Positions 23,629-35,190 of a stretch of 64,000 nt of DNA are shown in pieces. This DNA comes from Corynespora cassiicola (lineage: Eukaryota; Ascomycota; Dothideomycetes; Pleosporales; Corynesporascaceae). The translations under genes were made by a program, and so were the position numbers. The first letter of the stretch is position 1. Every line of letters begins with the position of its first letter. Location of the stretch: the NCBI GenBank assembly GCA_022059125.1, contig JAEUWY010000015.1, positions 496,001 to 560,000 of the forward strand, in the 5' to 3' direction. The notes under the pieces were generated by a model, which did no database searches, was not told the origin of the DNA, and saw nothing but the letters and a program-made list of their open reading frames with translations.

Positions 23629-26000
23629 ATGAGGCTCAGCCGATTAGTTTCGCCCGCATGGCTACTGCTATTGGTACTGGCATTGAACGTAGCTGGACGT
23701 GCCCCACGTAAGTCTTTGTCTCTACCTTTCAGCCTGGCGGGCCTTATCCACTCTGGACAGCTGTTTATATTCCTCGCGGCAGCCTTGTGGCAAGAGGCTT
23801 CATTACTGACGATACCAAAGTCCATCTCCACAAGCGACAAGCAAGCTATGAGAACGAACCGTCATATCCAATCGAGTCGAGCACTTTGACACTTACCGAC
23901 TCTGTACCAACTAGCTTCCCCGTAAATGCATCTTCGTCTGCTGTGTCACTTGTATCTAGCCCTTGTCCAGGGTCAATTCGAGCGAATAGCACATCTACTA
24001 GAACAACGGAATTTAGTCTACCCACAAGCTATACATACCTGTCATCTCCATACCTGTCTTCGAGTCCAAGCTCTGTTTCTCTCTCAACAGCTTCTGCCAC
24101 TAGGCCATTCTCGTCAGGTTATACTTCAGATTACGCCTTGACGAGCCAAACGCCATTCTGGCCCAACATCACGAACCTGTCATCGTATCATAGTAGTGAA
24201 GGTGGTACATCGCCAACATCGACCATCACTTCGGCCCCAGAGGCAACTTCTACCAATAATATCACGTCTATGCCATGTAAATGTGGGACGGACACAACGC
24301 TAACGGGCACACTTTCGACATCGGATAGTCTCGATAGATCTACGTATTCTGGAGTAAAGACAACGACTACGGCAGTCCTCAATACTACTGTATTGCCAAC
24401 TTCACCTACCACCCAATCCGCAAGCTTTAACAGTACCTCACTGCCAAGCGCTCCAGCCCTCACCTCTACTGCAGGCAATAAAACATGGGCTTCTAGATCT
24501 ACTAATAGTCCGTTCAGTAGTAAAACTGCCACAGTATTGACTAGTACATTTGCCACCACAAAGTCTTCTACCAGCAAATTCGTGACGACAAAATACAAAA
24601 CCTCATCTGTTGTGCGAACAACACTGTGCACAACAGATGATACGTACGTCAGTACCACAGCTACATCCAAAAGCAAGTGCCGCACCTCGTCAAGCTCGAA
24701 GCGACGTATAAGCACTACGAGCTCAAGGTCTCTGACGACTAGAGCTTCTTCCGGTGCAACATCATCTTCCAGAAACAGTGGGACACATAGCTCCAAGTCT
24801 AGCTTAATCTCACCGACAAGTAATAGCGGATTGGTGACGTATCCGACGACTGTCCAAAAGACGACTGAATATTGGACGCCAACCACCGCAAGCTCACAGC
24901 CTGCAATTACCACAACATCATCCGATTGCTTTACGGGTTCAGAGACAGTTTCGCTATCCACCGGAACATTCTCGACAGGCCCATCTCCATCTTACGATGA
25001 TGCATCACCCACATCTTCTGGGCCCTTAGCTTCGTCGACTGATTATTCTTTGACAGCAAGCGCCACACCCCCAAGCCCCACCGAGGAGTCAAGTACGTCC
25101 CTGGATACCTCATCTACCGTTACTTCAGATTCTTCGCTGTCATTATCGCCAACCGAGTGTTCTGAAACATCGCATCCAGTGTCGACTGAGACCCTTTCAA
25201 CAACTTCTGACACAATCAGTTCAACTACTGTAGGTGCTACGACGTCGACTACGGCCATGCCTGAGATCTATACAACCTTCACTTGGACTTGGTCCGTTCC
25301 TTCGAACCTGTCAGTCACATGGACATTTGAGTCCTCTGGCACCTCAGTAACAACAAGCACCGACGGACTACCTGCACCCTCCTTGAGTTCCAGTGCCACA
25401 CCCATTTCGGAGCCATCTGCATTGTCGACTTCGGCCTCGGGTTATATCTCGACTGGATCCTTCTCTTCATCCGAATACTCTGCTACTTCGTCACAACATC
25501 CGGGAACGTCGGAATATTCGTCTTACTATCGCATGAGCACTACCACTACGGACACTGCCACTATGTCCTTTTCAGCATTTAGTACAACCTCAACGCAAGA
25601 TACGGCTACAGATGCCATACCTACGAGCTCCCTTAGTCCATCCCCGTCTTCTTTCTCAATTGGAACCGATACGGGTGCGGTTCCAGCTAGCTATTCCACC
25701 TCTTCTGCCAAGTATGAATACGGCAGCTCCTCCTGGTTCCTAGCCACAGAGACGGATGCAGTGTTTACAAGCTTACTGGCCTCATCGTTTATGCCTACGA
25801 CGTTTGAGACTATGGTGATTTCGAGAACCACGGACGGGGTCGAGGGTAGCACGGGTGGCTATGCAATGGCAACCGTTTCACAACCCGAAGTAAAATCTGA
25901 AAAAGTGAGACGAAACCTGGTGAGTTGTCTTCCTGATCAGGCCACCAGAACTTGAAAGCCGCTAACCCTAGGCTTGCAGATGGGTATGTGGTTTGCGTGA
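23629..26000 (+). CDS. Mucin-like Ser/Thr-rich secreted or cell-wall protein
   Basis: Exons 23629-23707, 23761-25919 and 25980-26000; introns of 53 nt (GTAAGT..GACAG) and 60 nt (GTGAGT..TGCAG); predicted 752 aa. Exon 1 encodes a signal peptide (MRLSRL then AWLLLLVLALNVAG). A dibasic Kex2-type site, HKR-Q, lies at residues 50-53. Nearly all the rest is Ser/Thr with scattered Pro, Ala and Gly and a few NxS/T sites, a heavily O-mannosylated rod. Few cysteines occur (CKCG; LCTTDD; SKCRTS; SDCF; TECS). The C-terminus RRNLMGMWFA is too short for a GPI-anchor signal, so the protein is probably released or wall-trapped. The first intron's acceptor was chosen because it alone gives a normal length and keeps frame. 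Function unknown. Confidence 0.7.
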
Positions 26001-28942
26001 TTGCTGTGCACTCCAGAGCATCAACACCAATAGTCCTGATTTGACATTCGACGTCTCCTTTTGATACAATTGCACTATCATCATTAAACATTTGCTCTTC
26101 TTCCTGTCCTTTTCGATAGACAATCTTGTATCACGTTCCTAACCTAATCCTTTTTTTCCCCGGGTATTCGCTTCGCTACGCCCCACCCTCCACGGATAGG
26201 GCGGATGACTTGAATCCTCAGAAGAACTATGGGATTAGCCATCATGTGAATATGCGAAATATAATTTGTCTATACGATCTGATGAATGCGCTACACAATG
26301 CACAGTCATGGTTGGGAAAGTTGCGCGATCTGATGCCAATGAGCCTTCCCGAGTTTGGCGCGACACGTCCCCTGCACACATTGAAGCCCTTGTCCACCCT
26401 TGCCAACAATGGGCCCAAAATTCGTCTTTGAACTCAAGTAGACCTAAACGAGAAGCATAATCCACCTCTAAGATCATATGATGATGTCCATCAAGCCGGG
26501 TAGTGGGTTATGAGCTTTTGGCTTCATACTCCATGATTTATGACTACTGCTAGTGCTTCAAACTCGTAAAAGAAACACGACGATGGTCACGTTGGAGTAG
26601 TATGCGTGCTCGGGGCGCCTTTCTAAATAGATGGAGGACAAGGGACATGCCTGTAGAATCAAGCAAGTTGTGCCTGGAGAGAAAAAGGTAGTACTTTTAC
26701 TAGCAAATCATCACGGAAACGTCAAGGCTAGCGGTAGGGGCTGTACTTGACTAGTGTTGCTTGTGTCGGAGCATTGCCTTCACGGGACCACGACACCGCC
26801 CTTTGCAAGACTTCCGGTAATCATTATACAGAACGGACCGTTTCTCCATGATTGGGTATGGCTTATACGGCTGAAGGAACCGATCCAAATAAGGTGGAAG
26901 TATGCTTGCGGTTGGGGGCCTGGCTGTAGGCCTGACTGTAGCCGCGGCGGTACTCCGGAGCTTTGGCTGTGCATTACGTCGTCTATCCAAGCAATTTCTG
27001 TAGGGCATTCCAAACGAGCCATCCGCCAAGCTCAAGCTGAAATGTAAGGGCATGGTAAAGTGAGGGAGCAGAAACTTTAAAAACTAGGTGCTTAGGTGAG
27101 TTTGGCCTCGCCAGGGAGAAGGAATCCTGGCCGGCCCCATGCGCTAATCCTGTCTGGGGCCAAATTAATACCCGCTTCTCAAGAACAGAGAGCCAGACAT
27201 TAAAACGTGGCATGGTCCGATGCGCGTTTACTAGCACCCGGAGCTGTCAGATTTGGTGCAAGAGGGTCCACGCGCACGGCACATGACGACGACAAGTGTC
27301 TTCGTATGGACAGTAGTCTCTCAGTTGGATATCCCTGACTTTTGAATCCTGGCGAGCAGAAAATGCGGATCGGCGTTTTGGAGACAAAGTGAGGATTTTG
27401 CTGAGCAATCAGCCTTGTGCATGAAGCGACATAACTGCGGATAGTCGAAATCGCGGGCCGCCTGACAGTGCCTGTTTCGGACTGGTCATGGTGGGTTAAA
27501 AAAAAGAAAGACTGGTCGCGAGAAGCGACATGGCGGTTGTCTAAGGGCCGACTAACCGTTGGGACCTGCGTACGGAGAGTGATATGTCCTTGTCACTTGT
27601 GCACAAGGCGAAGTCTGAAGGATGAGGCGCAGGCTTGCAGTTGCTTGGGCTGGGCGCTTGGGCCCAAAGTATGCTTCCCGGCTGGTCTTCGGGGTAACCC
27701 CCGGTAGAGACATGTGGCCCTTCCCTACGGCAGCGAAGGTTCGCCTGAGTATGATATAGAGATGTGCGTTACCTCTTACGCGTTACGCGCGTCACATGTT
27801 TGGGGGTGGGTCATGGAACCCCCACCAGATGGTTGTTACAGACGACCTGGAAAACACTCGAGATGGCTCGAGGATACAAAAAGCAAAGGCGCCAATCGCG
27901 AACCGAACATTTGTTCTGCCGCAAATTCGCTGGATCTAGGCGTGCTCTTCCGCGGGTGTACACGAGTTCGTCGGAGCCGGAAGTGGGGTGTGGGTACCGG
28001 TGAAGGGAAACGAGGCATACATCTATGTCACGAAGGGCAAACCCAGAGGCGAGATGTGCACGCGCTATTTTGCTGCGGGACACTGTATACGGGCCAAGGA
28101 GAGTCGAAGGATGGCAGAGTTTGAGCGTTTTGTGTAGATCGACGAGGACACACGCATGCTGGCGGCTTGCACACGAGCCCTAGGGCTGTCGGGCCTCGCG
28201 CAAAGCCTCATACCCAGGCGGGAGCTGTTCTCGTGTACTCGAGGCCAAGACAAGAAGCGTACTGTGTAGGCGGGCACGATGAATCGGAGCGACTACCCCA
28301 GGGCCTGGTGGTGGTGAGGGCGAGCATGGTCGAGGCAGCGAGGGCGTAGACGGAGGAGCAGCCAGCACAGGCGCATGGATCGGCCGTGGGCTTGGCGGGA
28401 CCAAGGCCCTGAAATCTGAGGGGCAGGCTGTGATACAAGCAACAGGATAGACGAAGATCTGAGGTCGGGGTTCGAAAGGGCCAAACGAAACAGGGCCGTC
28501 GGCGGGTGGGTTCGTGGCCAGACGAAAGCCCTGGCTGTGTGCAACTGCCCCGAGGCCCCCAAGAGGCAGTGCAGCCCGCAGCCCGCAGTCCGCAAACCAC
28601 TCCACCACTCCGCCTGGACACATGCCGCCAGCAGATACAAACCTTCGTCTCGCCTCCAAGACCGCCTCCAAGACCGCTGCCAATCCTTCCATCCTCCTCC
28701 CATCCTCCTCCTGTCCAGCTGCATGCCCCCTCCGCTTGTCTGCCCGGTTTGTATGCGTGCCCTAGCCGACCCTCCTCTCCACGCACGACCAACCCACTGC
28801 CCGCGGGAACCTGTGCTACGATAAGCTGCTTCGCATCGTACTGCATGGTGCGTGGGCGTCGTGACATCCGACCGACCACGCCGCCTCCCACTAGACTCGG
28901 TCCGCTGCTCGTTTTCATCTTTACCCCTACTCCACATCAGCC
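26001..28942. other. Intergenic region without a supported gene (2.9 kb)
   Basis: The part to about 27.7 kb is of average composition with short frames only. 28.1-28.94 kb is GC-rich and has overlapping frames of up to 314 codons on the minus strand and 194 on the plus strand; none shows domains. The last few hundred bases, C-rich on the + strand, are the likely promoter and leader of the gene at 28943. Confidence 0.45.
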
Positions 28943-31050
28943 ATGGACCACGACATGGAGAGCAACATGGAGAACACAAAAGCTCGCCCCGTCCCCGACC
29001 AAAATGGACATCACATCGATTCCAGTATGGCTGTCTTGGTCTCCGAGCCCCGCGTCCTTTGGGCATGCTGCGCGGCCCTGGCCCTGCTGACCTCGAGGTA
29101 CCTCTTGGTGGAGCTGAACATCCACTATCCTCTCCATCTTTGCCTGGCCCAATTAGCGACGACAGAGGCAATCCTCTTGCTATCCTACCTCCAGAAGCCC
29201 GTCCCAGGCGCCGTCCATCCCAGCGGGCGCCCGTCATGGCTGACGTTTGTCTCGTTTGCTGGCCTCGCCGTCCTCATGGCTCTCTCATTGGCCTCCACCC
29301 TCCAGGCAGTCGTGCATCTCCAGAACATGCCGACATTGGCCATGTTGATGGTGAGTCGATAGACGCCGCTCCAACACAACATTTCTAACCCTCGTAGACG
29401 ATATCCCTTCTCGCAGAGCGAACAGTCTCCTTGGTCACTGGGTGTCTCTCTCGGACGCGAACAGAGGCCCTCTTGACCTTGGGCCTAGCTCTGAGCTGTG
29501 CAGCCATCCTCTTTGGCGAATACAGACTGATGGTTCCTGCTCTGTTGTCATCCATCCCAGGCATGCTTCTCGCTGGATTTTCGCGTGCCCTGGTCTCCAT
29601 CAGCACTGATCGCCTACCAGCTATAGCGTTCAGGGGATGGCAGAACCATCTGCTTTGCTGCATCGGTTTCGTCGTGGTCGGCGTTTGGGCCTGCAATGTT
29701 GAACAAGCCAAGGCCTTCTTCGATGCTCTCCATCCTCAGCATATCCCACTTCTGTTGGCAAACGTCTTCGCCACGGCGGGTGCCCTGATCCTTGGGAGCT
29801 CCATAACCCTGCCGTCCTTCAGCGGTCGAGTCCAGCCCAACGAGCAACAAACCATCGACGACATCGTATCGGTTGCCGCAATTACTGCTGCTGTGGGTTG
29901 TGTGTCAAGCATGCTCCCTCAGCGCTCATACTCGTCGTCCTTACAACTCATTGCCTTCGTCGTAGCACTTGGCTGCGCGGGCGGCAAGCCTCTCTTGGAC
30001 CTTCTTCTCTCGGGGAGATGGAACGACTACCGGGAGTACGAAGCGCTTCAACTCTCAACGCTAGACGGCAGTGAAGAGACGGAATCGTATGGGGTCAACA
30101 TAGTCCAGGCCTCTCGAGAACATCGTCAAAAGATGCGCATCAAGAACTGGGGTATCACCATGTTGATTGCGTGCACGTGGATGGCATTCTTCATTTTCAA
30201 CTGCTCAGAGGTCATCATCCTCGGCAGGCCAGTCGCTTCAAGGCCCAACATGGACACCGACTACCAACCCGCAATCGAGACTGAGATTGTGGTTAGCATG
30301 TACAAGGAGCCCATCGCAGAGGTATCGAATATGCTGTCGCTACTCAAGGACATGCCTCACCTCCGTGAGGCTAAGATCCACATTTATGTCAAGGATAGTG
30401 AAGCAGATACTTCCAAAATCATAGAACAGACGGGAGCCAACAACGTCACCATTCTGCCTAATATTGGAAGGGAAAGCGAGACATACCTGAGCCACATCCT
30501 ACTCAATTGGGACAACCTGGCCAGAAGTACCATCTTCCTACAGGCAGATGTGCATAACCCGCGCGAGTTCTATCCGAGGGTTCGCGACTTTTATATACCT
30601 GAGACCGGCATGCTCAGCCTCGGATGGTCAGGTCAAGTCTGTGACTGCAATGACTGCGGCGACAAGTGGTCCTTCCACGATTCAACGGCCTTCATGCCAG
30701 AGCTACACGGCCTCGTCTCACCAAGCACAGCCACTTGCGACAACGTCTTGCTCACATACAAAGGCCAATTTGCTGTCTCAGCGAAGCGTATCCGTGGTGT
30801 CGATAGGGCCGTGTATGAGTATCTGCAGAACCTTTTCGCCGACGAGAACAGCTGGGCGCACCAGGAGCCGTTCCTAGATGGACGCGAAGACTCTCTGAAC
30901 ACACCTGTTTTAGGATTTGTCATGGAGCGTGCGTGGAACGTCCTGTTCCAATGTTCCGACATGGACGTAGCATGGAAATGTCCAACCCTGCTCAGCGGAA
31001 GCCGCATCGGCGGCAGCGTCGCTGACTGCCAATGCCTCGACGCTCCTTGA
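28943..31050 (+). CDS. Polytopic membrane protein with C-terminal DUF3431-like domain
   Basis: Exons 28943-29350 and 29398-31050; 47-nt intron (GTGAGT..CGTAG); predicted 686 aa. Residues about 40-420 contain roughly ten hydrophobic segments (for example WACCAALALL, FVSFAGLAVLMALSLA, HLLCCIGFVVVGVWAC, LIAFVVALGCAGG, WGITMLIACTWMAFFIF), with an arrangement reminiscent of drug/metabolite or nucleotide-sugar transporters. The last about 250 residues (from TEIVVSMYKEPIAEV near 427) form a soluble domain with IHIYVKDSE, NIGRESETYLSHIL, TIFLQADVHNP and a Cys-rich loop, matching my memory of DUF3431. That domain has glycosyltransferase-like features (strand-rich core, LQAD). Transport linked to glycosylation is speculation. 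Confidence 0.72.
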
Positions 31051-32145
31051 TAACATACATCTCATTTTCTTTCTTTATTACATCTCGTTTGTTATTCCTT
31101 CTCTTTAAAGATACCAAAGAGTTGACTTGCGTGCACTCTGACCTCAAGAAGCATAGCATGGCGTTTGGCGCAGGTCCAAGATTCGGAAGTGGCGGGAACA
31201 GTGTCTAGTTGAGAGATCCTCTCAAATAAGACATCTAGGCATTTGTAAGATCAGGAAGAGTAGCTCCAACCAGATATTCTCTGTAGCACATCCATGTGTA
31301 GAATCATATTCCTTTCAAGCTTGAACATGCGCTTCCCTTGGATGGTTATGATCAGGGTGTTGGCCTACCGGCCATCGCGGAACATTGAATAGCGAGCCCT
31401 ACGGATACCTTGAGGGCATGAGCATAGCCGTAGCGTCGCACGATATGGCGACAGATGGAGTCGGGAGGTACAGAAGATGTCGTGACGTCGGGTGTGGGCT
31501 GAGATGGCGTTCGCGGCACGGACCTCTCTCATCCTGCTCTAGTGATTCTGAGGTTAGCTCGAACTGTCGGCTCCGGATGCCTGTCTTGCAGAATCTCCCC
31601 CATTCAGCAGATCATCCGAGTAAGGATGCTGCCGCACTTGTCAAAGCCGTTGATCGAGGGGCAGGAATCATGCGCCATTATGCGAGTGAGACTGTTCGTG
31701 TTTGGCTTCCATATCGTACAATGCCCATTCGATTGACAACTAATGCTTCAATGTTTGTCTACTTGATTGAGCCGCAACATCTTGCGACGCATGCATGGAA
31801 AGCAACGCAGGCAAAAAGCGAAAAAAATACAACGCAGCTGAAAACCACAAAGTTCCACATCTCAATTCTACGGACCTGGTAAAACTTACTAGGCATGCTG
31901 AAACGTGACATCGCAACCCTCCCTCCAATCCCCATTGCCGTTTGATTATTGGGTAATAGCTTAAAGAACAAAAGGTACGCCTTTCCATGCAAGCCGGAAG
32001 AAGCCTTGAGCCGATCTTCCGGTGGGTAGTAGTATACATCGCCCTTCATTCGCCCGCCCCCCCTGCGCCCAAAGAGTTGTCGAGAGATATTATGGAAGAA
32101 CATGTGGCTCTTCTCCGCGGTGACATTGGCTCCCGCGTTGTCCGC
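31051..32145. other. Convergent intergenic region (DUF3431 protein / UBP8)
   Basis: 1.1 kb between convergent stops. Short frames only; no RNA gene or repeat array recognised. Confidence 0.5.
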
Positions 32146-33926
32146 TCAGACCTCCAAGCTGCCAACCATGTAGAAAAGCAAATATGCTTCTGCCCTGAGG
32201 ACCTCGGCCTCTGAAACGAGAACAACCTTACTGTCGTCGAATAAGAACCAGTCATTTCCTTCCCTGCTGTAGCTAACGTAGTGGCCGCTGTCAATCTTGC
32301 CCTTATGCACAATCACCGAGCTCAGCTCGTACATCAGACTGTTCGCAGGGGAATTCATGTTGTGGTTTGTGTTTGGCGGTCCCCCTGCTGCTTTTATGGC
32401 CTTTGTCAGCGTCGATTTGTACTGGGTGGTGTACGGGTACAGGTCCAGTTTTGTGCCGAAGCGTACCGGGGTTTCGATCTTGGAAGACTGGGCTTTCTGA
32501 TGTTCAAAGCGCTTGAGATGAATGGGGAGAACGGGCGGAAGTCGTTTTATGCTAAGCTGTTTGGTGGCATTTTGGCCGCTGTCACAATTCTTGCAGATGT
32601 ACTCTGCTGCAGCCAGCTTCTCTCTCCCTGTGAATCTCTCCAAACAGTCTCGCAAGTCGAGCTGGTAATCTTCCCCAGTACCATTCGCCGCATCGATTTT
32701 TCGTTTCTTGACCGGATTACGCACGTCAAGACTGAGGTCCATGTATGGATCTAGCGCTGTCGTTACGTTGCGGCAATTGTCGCATGTGACAGTGCTGGAG
32801 AGCTTTCCGTAGAAAGTCTGGTGGATTATGCATTTGCATTCGTCAGAGTTGGAAGAGCCACCATTTTGGAGATGCAGCGTGTTGAGCATGAACTGCATGT
32901 ACTCGTGTGCATCCTGCTGTTGATATCCTGCGAGCGCCTGCGCGGATGATCGGTTAGCAAAAGGATTCGGCAATCCTTCGCGATAAGGCTGGGTTGCAAA
33001 GCATACCTCTCCTGCTAGCCAACTCCCCATGAGCATGTTGACAGCACCGAAACCCTCGGTCTTCTCAACCGAGTGAAACTCAACAAACATCTCGTCCAGA
33101 GCGCAGCTCACGCACGCCTCGCGTTCGCAGTCGGCCGTCTTGTGCCCTTCGGAGAGGTAATAATTCCGGACGAAGGGATTATGTATCAGGGTCTGTAATA
33201 TGACGCTCATGAAGCATGTCTGCCCCATGTTGTAGAGACCACGGAGGCCAATTGCGCGACACGGGAGGAAGGTGGAATTGTTCACAATTAGCTTGTGATC
33301 GTCGGCCGAGGTGCCGTCTTCGAATTTGCGCTTTTTGCCTACAATAGACCGTCAGCTGCAGTTCGCCACGAGTACAGTAGTTACCAGACGGACCCTTTTG
33401 CAGTCTTCGAACCTCCAGATCTGGGTCGTATATGAAGTCTTGGCAGTTGCCGCAGTAGATGTGACCCTCTCGCGATTCGACCGCTGGCACAAGTTAGCCC
33501 GCGTCCCTGATGTAGCACGCACTAAACTCACAGAAGCAGTGTAGTTTGGCTTCGATATGCTGGTCCCGATCGGCTTCGGTCATGATATTGGGGCACTGCA
33601 GGCAGAGATAGAGAGGGCGGAGGGAGACCACGGGGCGGCCGTCGGCGTTCCTGTACGTCTGGGCTATTACGCTCGGCTTCTCGTGTATGTCCTGGAGGAT
33701 TAATCTATAGTACTGAAAGGTGGGCTTGCGTGCATTCTCGAGCATCTCGTGCATGTGCTCTGCGATGCGTCAGCCTTGACATGGCGGGCTTATCTGGTGA
33801 AGACGTACCGCAGCCGTAGGCAATATGGGCCATCTGGCTGCTGGGAACGATTGCTCCCTTGGAGTTCTTAACAACCTTGGGCGATGCCAACGGCGCGGCC
33901 TTTGCGGCGGCCGTGAGGGTGTCCAT
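32146..33926 (-). CDS. UBP8: SAGA deubiquitinase Ubp8 (USP22 homologue)
   Basis: Five exons: 33926-33809, 33759-33532, 33483-33385, 33338-33007, 32937-32146; introns 49, 48, 46 and 69 nt; predicted 522 aa. The 69-nt intron (32938-33006, GTATGC..GCAG with GCTAAC near its end) is in frame and easily missed; removal gives GSWLAGE-ALAGYQQQDAHEYM, the family norm. N-terminal ZnF-UBP: YGCEHM, CLQCPNIM, KLHCFS, YCGNCQD. Catalytic domain: NMGQTCFM with C190, QQQDAHEY, zinc ribbon CDNCRN / CKNCDSG, SGHYVSY with H478 and FLFDDSKV with D493/D494. Ubp8 removes ubiquitin from histone H2B in the SAGA module with Sgf11, Sus1 and Sgf73. All catalytic residues are present. Confidence 0.93.
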
Positions 33927-34556
33927 GGTGGAGGCTTGTCCAGCTGGACCGCGAGCTGTGAGCTGAGACGGAAGGGAGTAGAGGGCGTTCTACATGGCGC
34001 GGCGGCCGCGAGCAAACGTAGGCAGCTCGCAGGAGGCGTGGGGTTTGAGGCAGCGCGGTCGCGACTCAGGCCTCGTCGTGTCGTCAGATACCCCGGGCGT
34101 GATTTTGGGGAGACGAAGCTCGATGTCGGATTGGACCTGCATGAAGCCAATGGACAAGTCGGATGGAGTGCGCCACTAGCGGATCTGCCGCCCCACGGGC
34201 CCGATTTGCTCGAAAACGCAACCGGGAACTTGCAGACGCTCCCGGCCGAAATGCTGCCGAAAGATCCCAAATCGACTGTTCCGCGAAATGAAAAAGCGTG
34301 TCTTTGTGGTTCGGTGGTTGTTGATGACGAGCTAGTCGTGTCAGACCAACCTCGCCAATCGATTCGTGTGCAGCGTTCGCTTCACGTGACCATCATCTTC
34401 CCGCCCCTGGCATTACGAACATGGGTGGATTAGTGCTGCCAACCTAAAGACCCCGCTCTCTGTTCGAGGCCATTGTTCACTTTCCGAGTCTCTTGATGTT
34501 GTTTTTTAATCTCATTATATACAAAATTACTGGTTGTTTTTCCATCGAACAACGAA
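33927..34556. other. Promoter region of UBP8 and tRNA upstream flank
   Basis: A frame of about 200 codons on the + strand (33825-34433) overlaps the 5' end of UBP8 in antisense; it shows no motif and I treat it as chance. The sequence becomes AT-rich near 34500, immediately upstream of the tRNA. Confidence 0.4.
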
Positions 34557-34653
34557 GACAGCGTGCCAGAGTGGTTAATGGGTATGACTCGAATCATCCT
34601 CTACTTGATATCATATGGCTTCGGCCGCGCAGGTTCGAATCCTGCCGCTGTCG
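34557..34653 (+). tRNA. tRNA-Ser(CGA) with a 16-nt intron
   Basis: Acceptor stem GACAGCG (34557-34563) pairs with CGCTGTC (34646-34652), discriminator G34653. The D arm has GAGTGGTTAATGG. The anticodon stem TATGA pairs with TCATA (34611-34615), loop CTCGAA with anticodon CGA at 34590-34592. A 16-nt intron lies one base after the anticodon (34594-34609). A variable arm with a GGC..GCC hairpin and T arm GCAGG-TTCGAAT-CCTGC follow. The long variable arm plus anticodon mean serine, reading UCG. The internal B box GGTTCGAATCC is at 34632-34642. Confidence 0.93.
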
Positions 34654-34663
34654 TTGAGTATAA

Positions 34664-34670
34664 TTTTTTT
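34664..34670 (+). terminator. RNA polymerase III terminator of the tRNA
   Basis: Seven T residues starting 11 bases after the tRNA 3' end. Confidence 0.85.
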
Positions 34671-35190
34671 ACATTCTTGCTATCATACATGTATTTTTTT
34701 GGTGTTGTGGGCTGCCTGGGGAGCGTTCAGGGAGCTATGGTGCGAAAAGTGCCTCACGGTCCTCCCTCCAGTTCAGATGTCTAGCGTGCCCTTGCAGTAG
34801 CCAATCAATGCTTTGTTAGCCTTTCGATTGGCTTACATAATTAGAGAAAAATAATTGTTTCGCGCCAGACACCTGAATCGAAGGGGAATACGACGGTGAA
34901 TCACTAAGACCAGGATCAATCGATCAGTGGTCACCTACCATCTATTAACCCTTCCTTGATGAAAAACAATTGACTTATCCTCACATAATTACGTACCTAT
35001 TGATGGCCTTTTGGTTAAACAAATTAAGCCTCGATTGTTATGGTGGCTATTAACCAGGGACTTCCTCGGTAATCGCAAGGTGCACAAGTCGCCACCAACC
35101 ACCCGGGCAAATAAAACTTCATACATGAACAAGCTAGGTCCTCATGGGAAGGACTGCCCTGGTTTTTTTTCGCACATATACGCAGGAAAT
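34671..35190. other. AT-rich intergenic spacer
   Basis: About 0.5 kb of AT-rich sequence between the tRNA and the 3' end of the MFS gene. No gene seen. Confidence 0.5.

Noticed and set aside
24188..24961. 257-codon minus-strand frame rich in Val/Leu
   Set aside because: Mirror of the Ser/Thr-rich mucin codons on the other strand.
28293..29237. 314-codon minus-strand frame overlapping the start of the DUF3431 gene
   Set aside because: Antisense to a well-supported exon; composition reflects GC content; no motifs.
33825..34433. 202-codon plus-strand frame over the UBP8 start
   Set aside because: Antisense to UBP8 exon 1 and its promoter; no recognisable domain.
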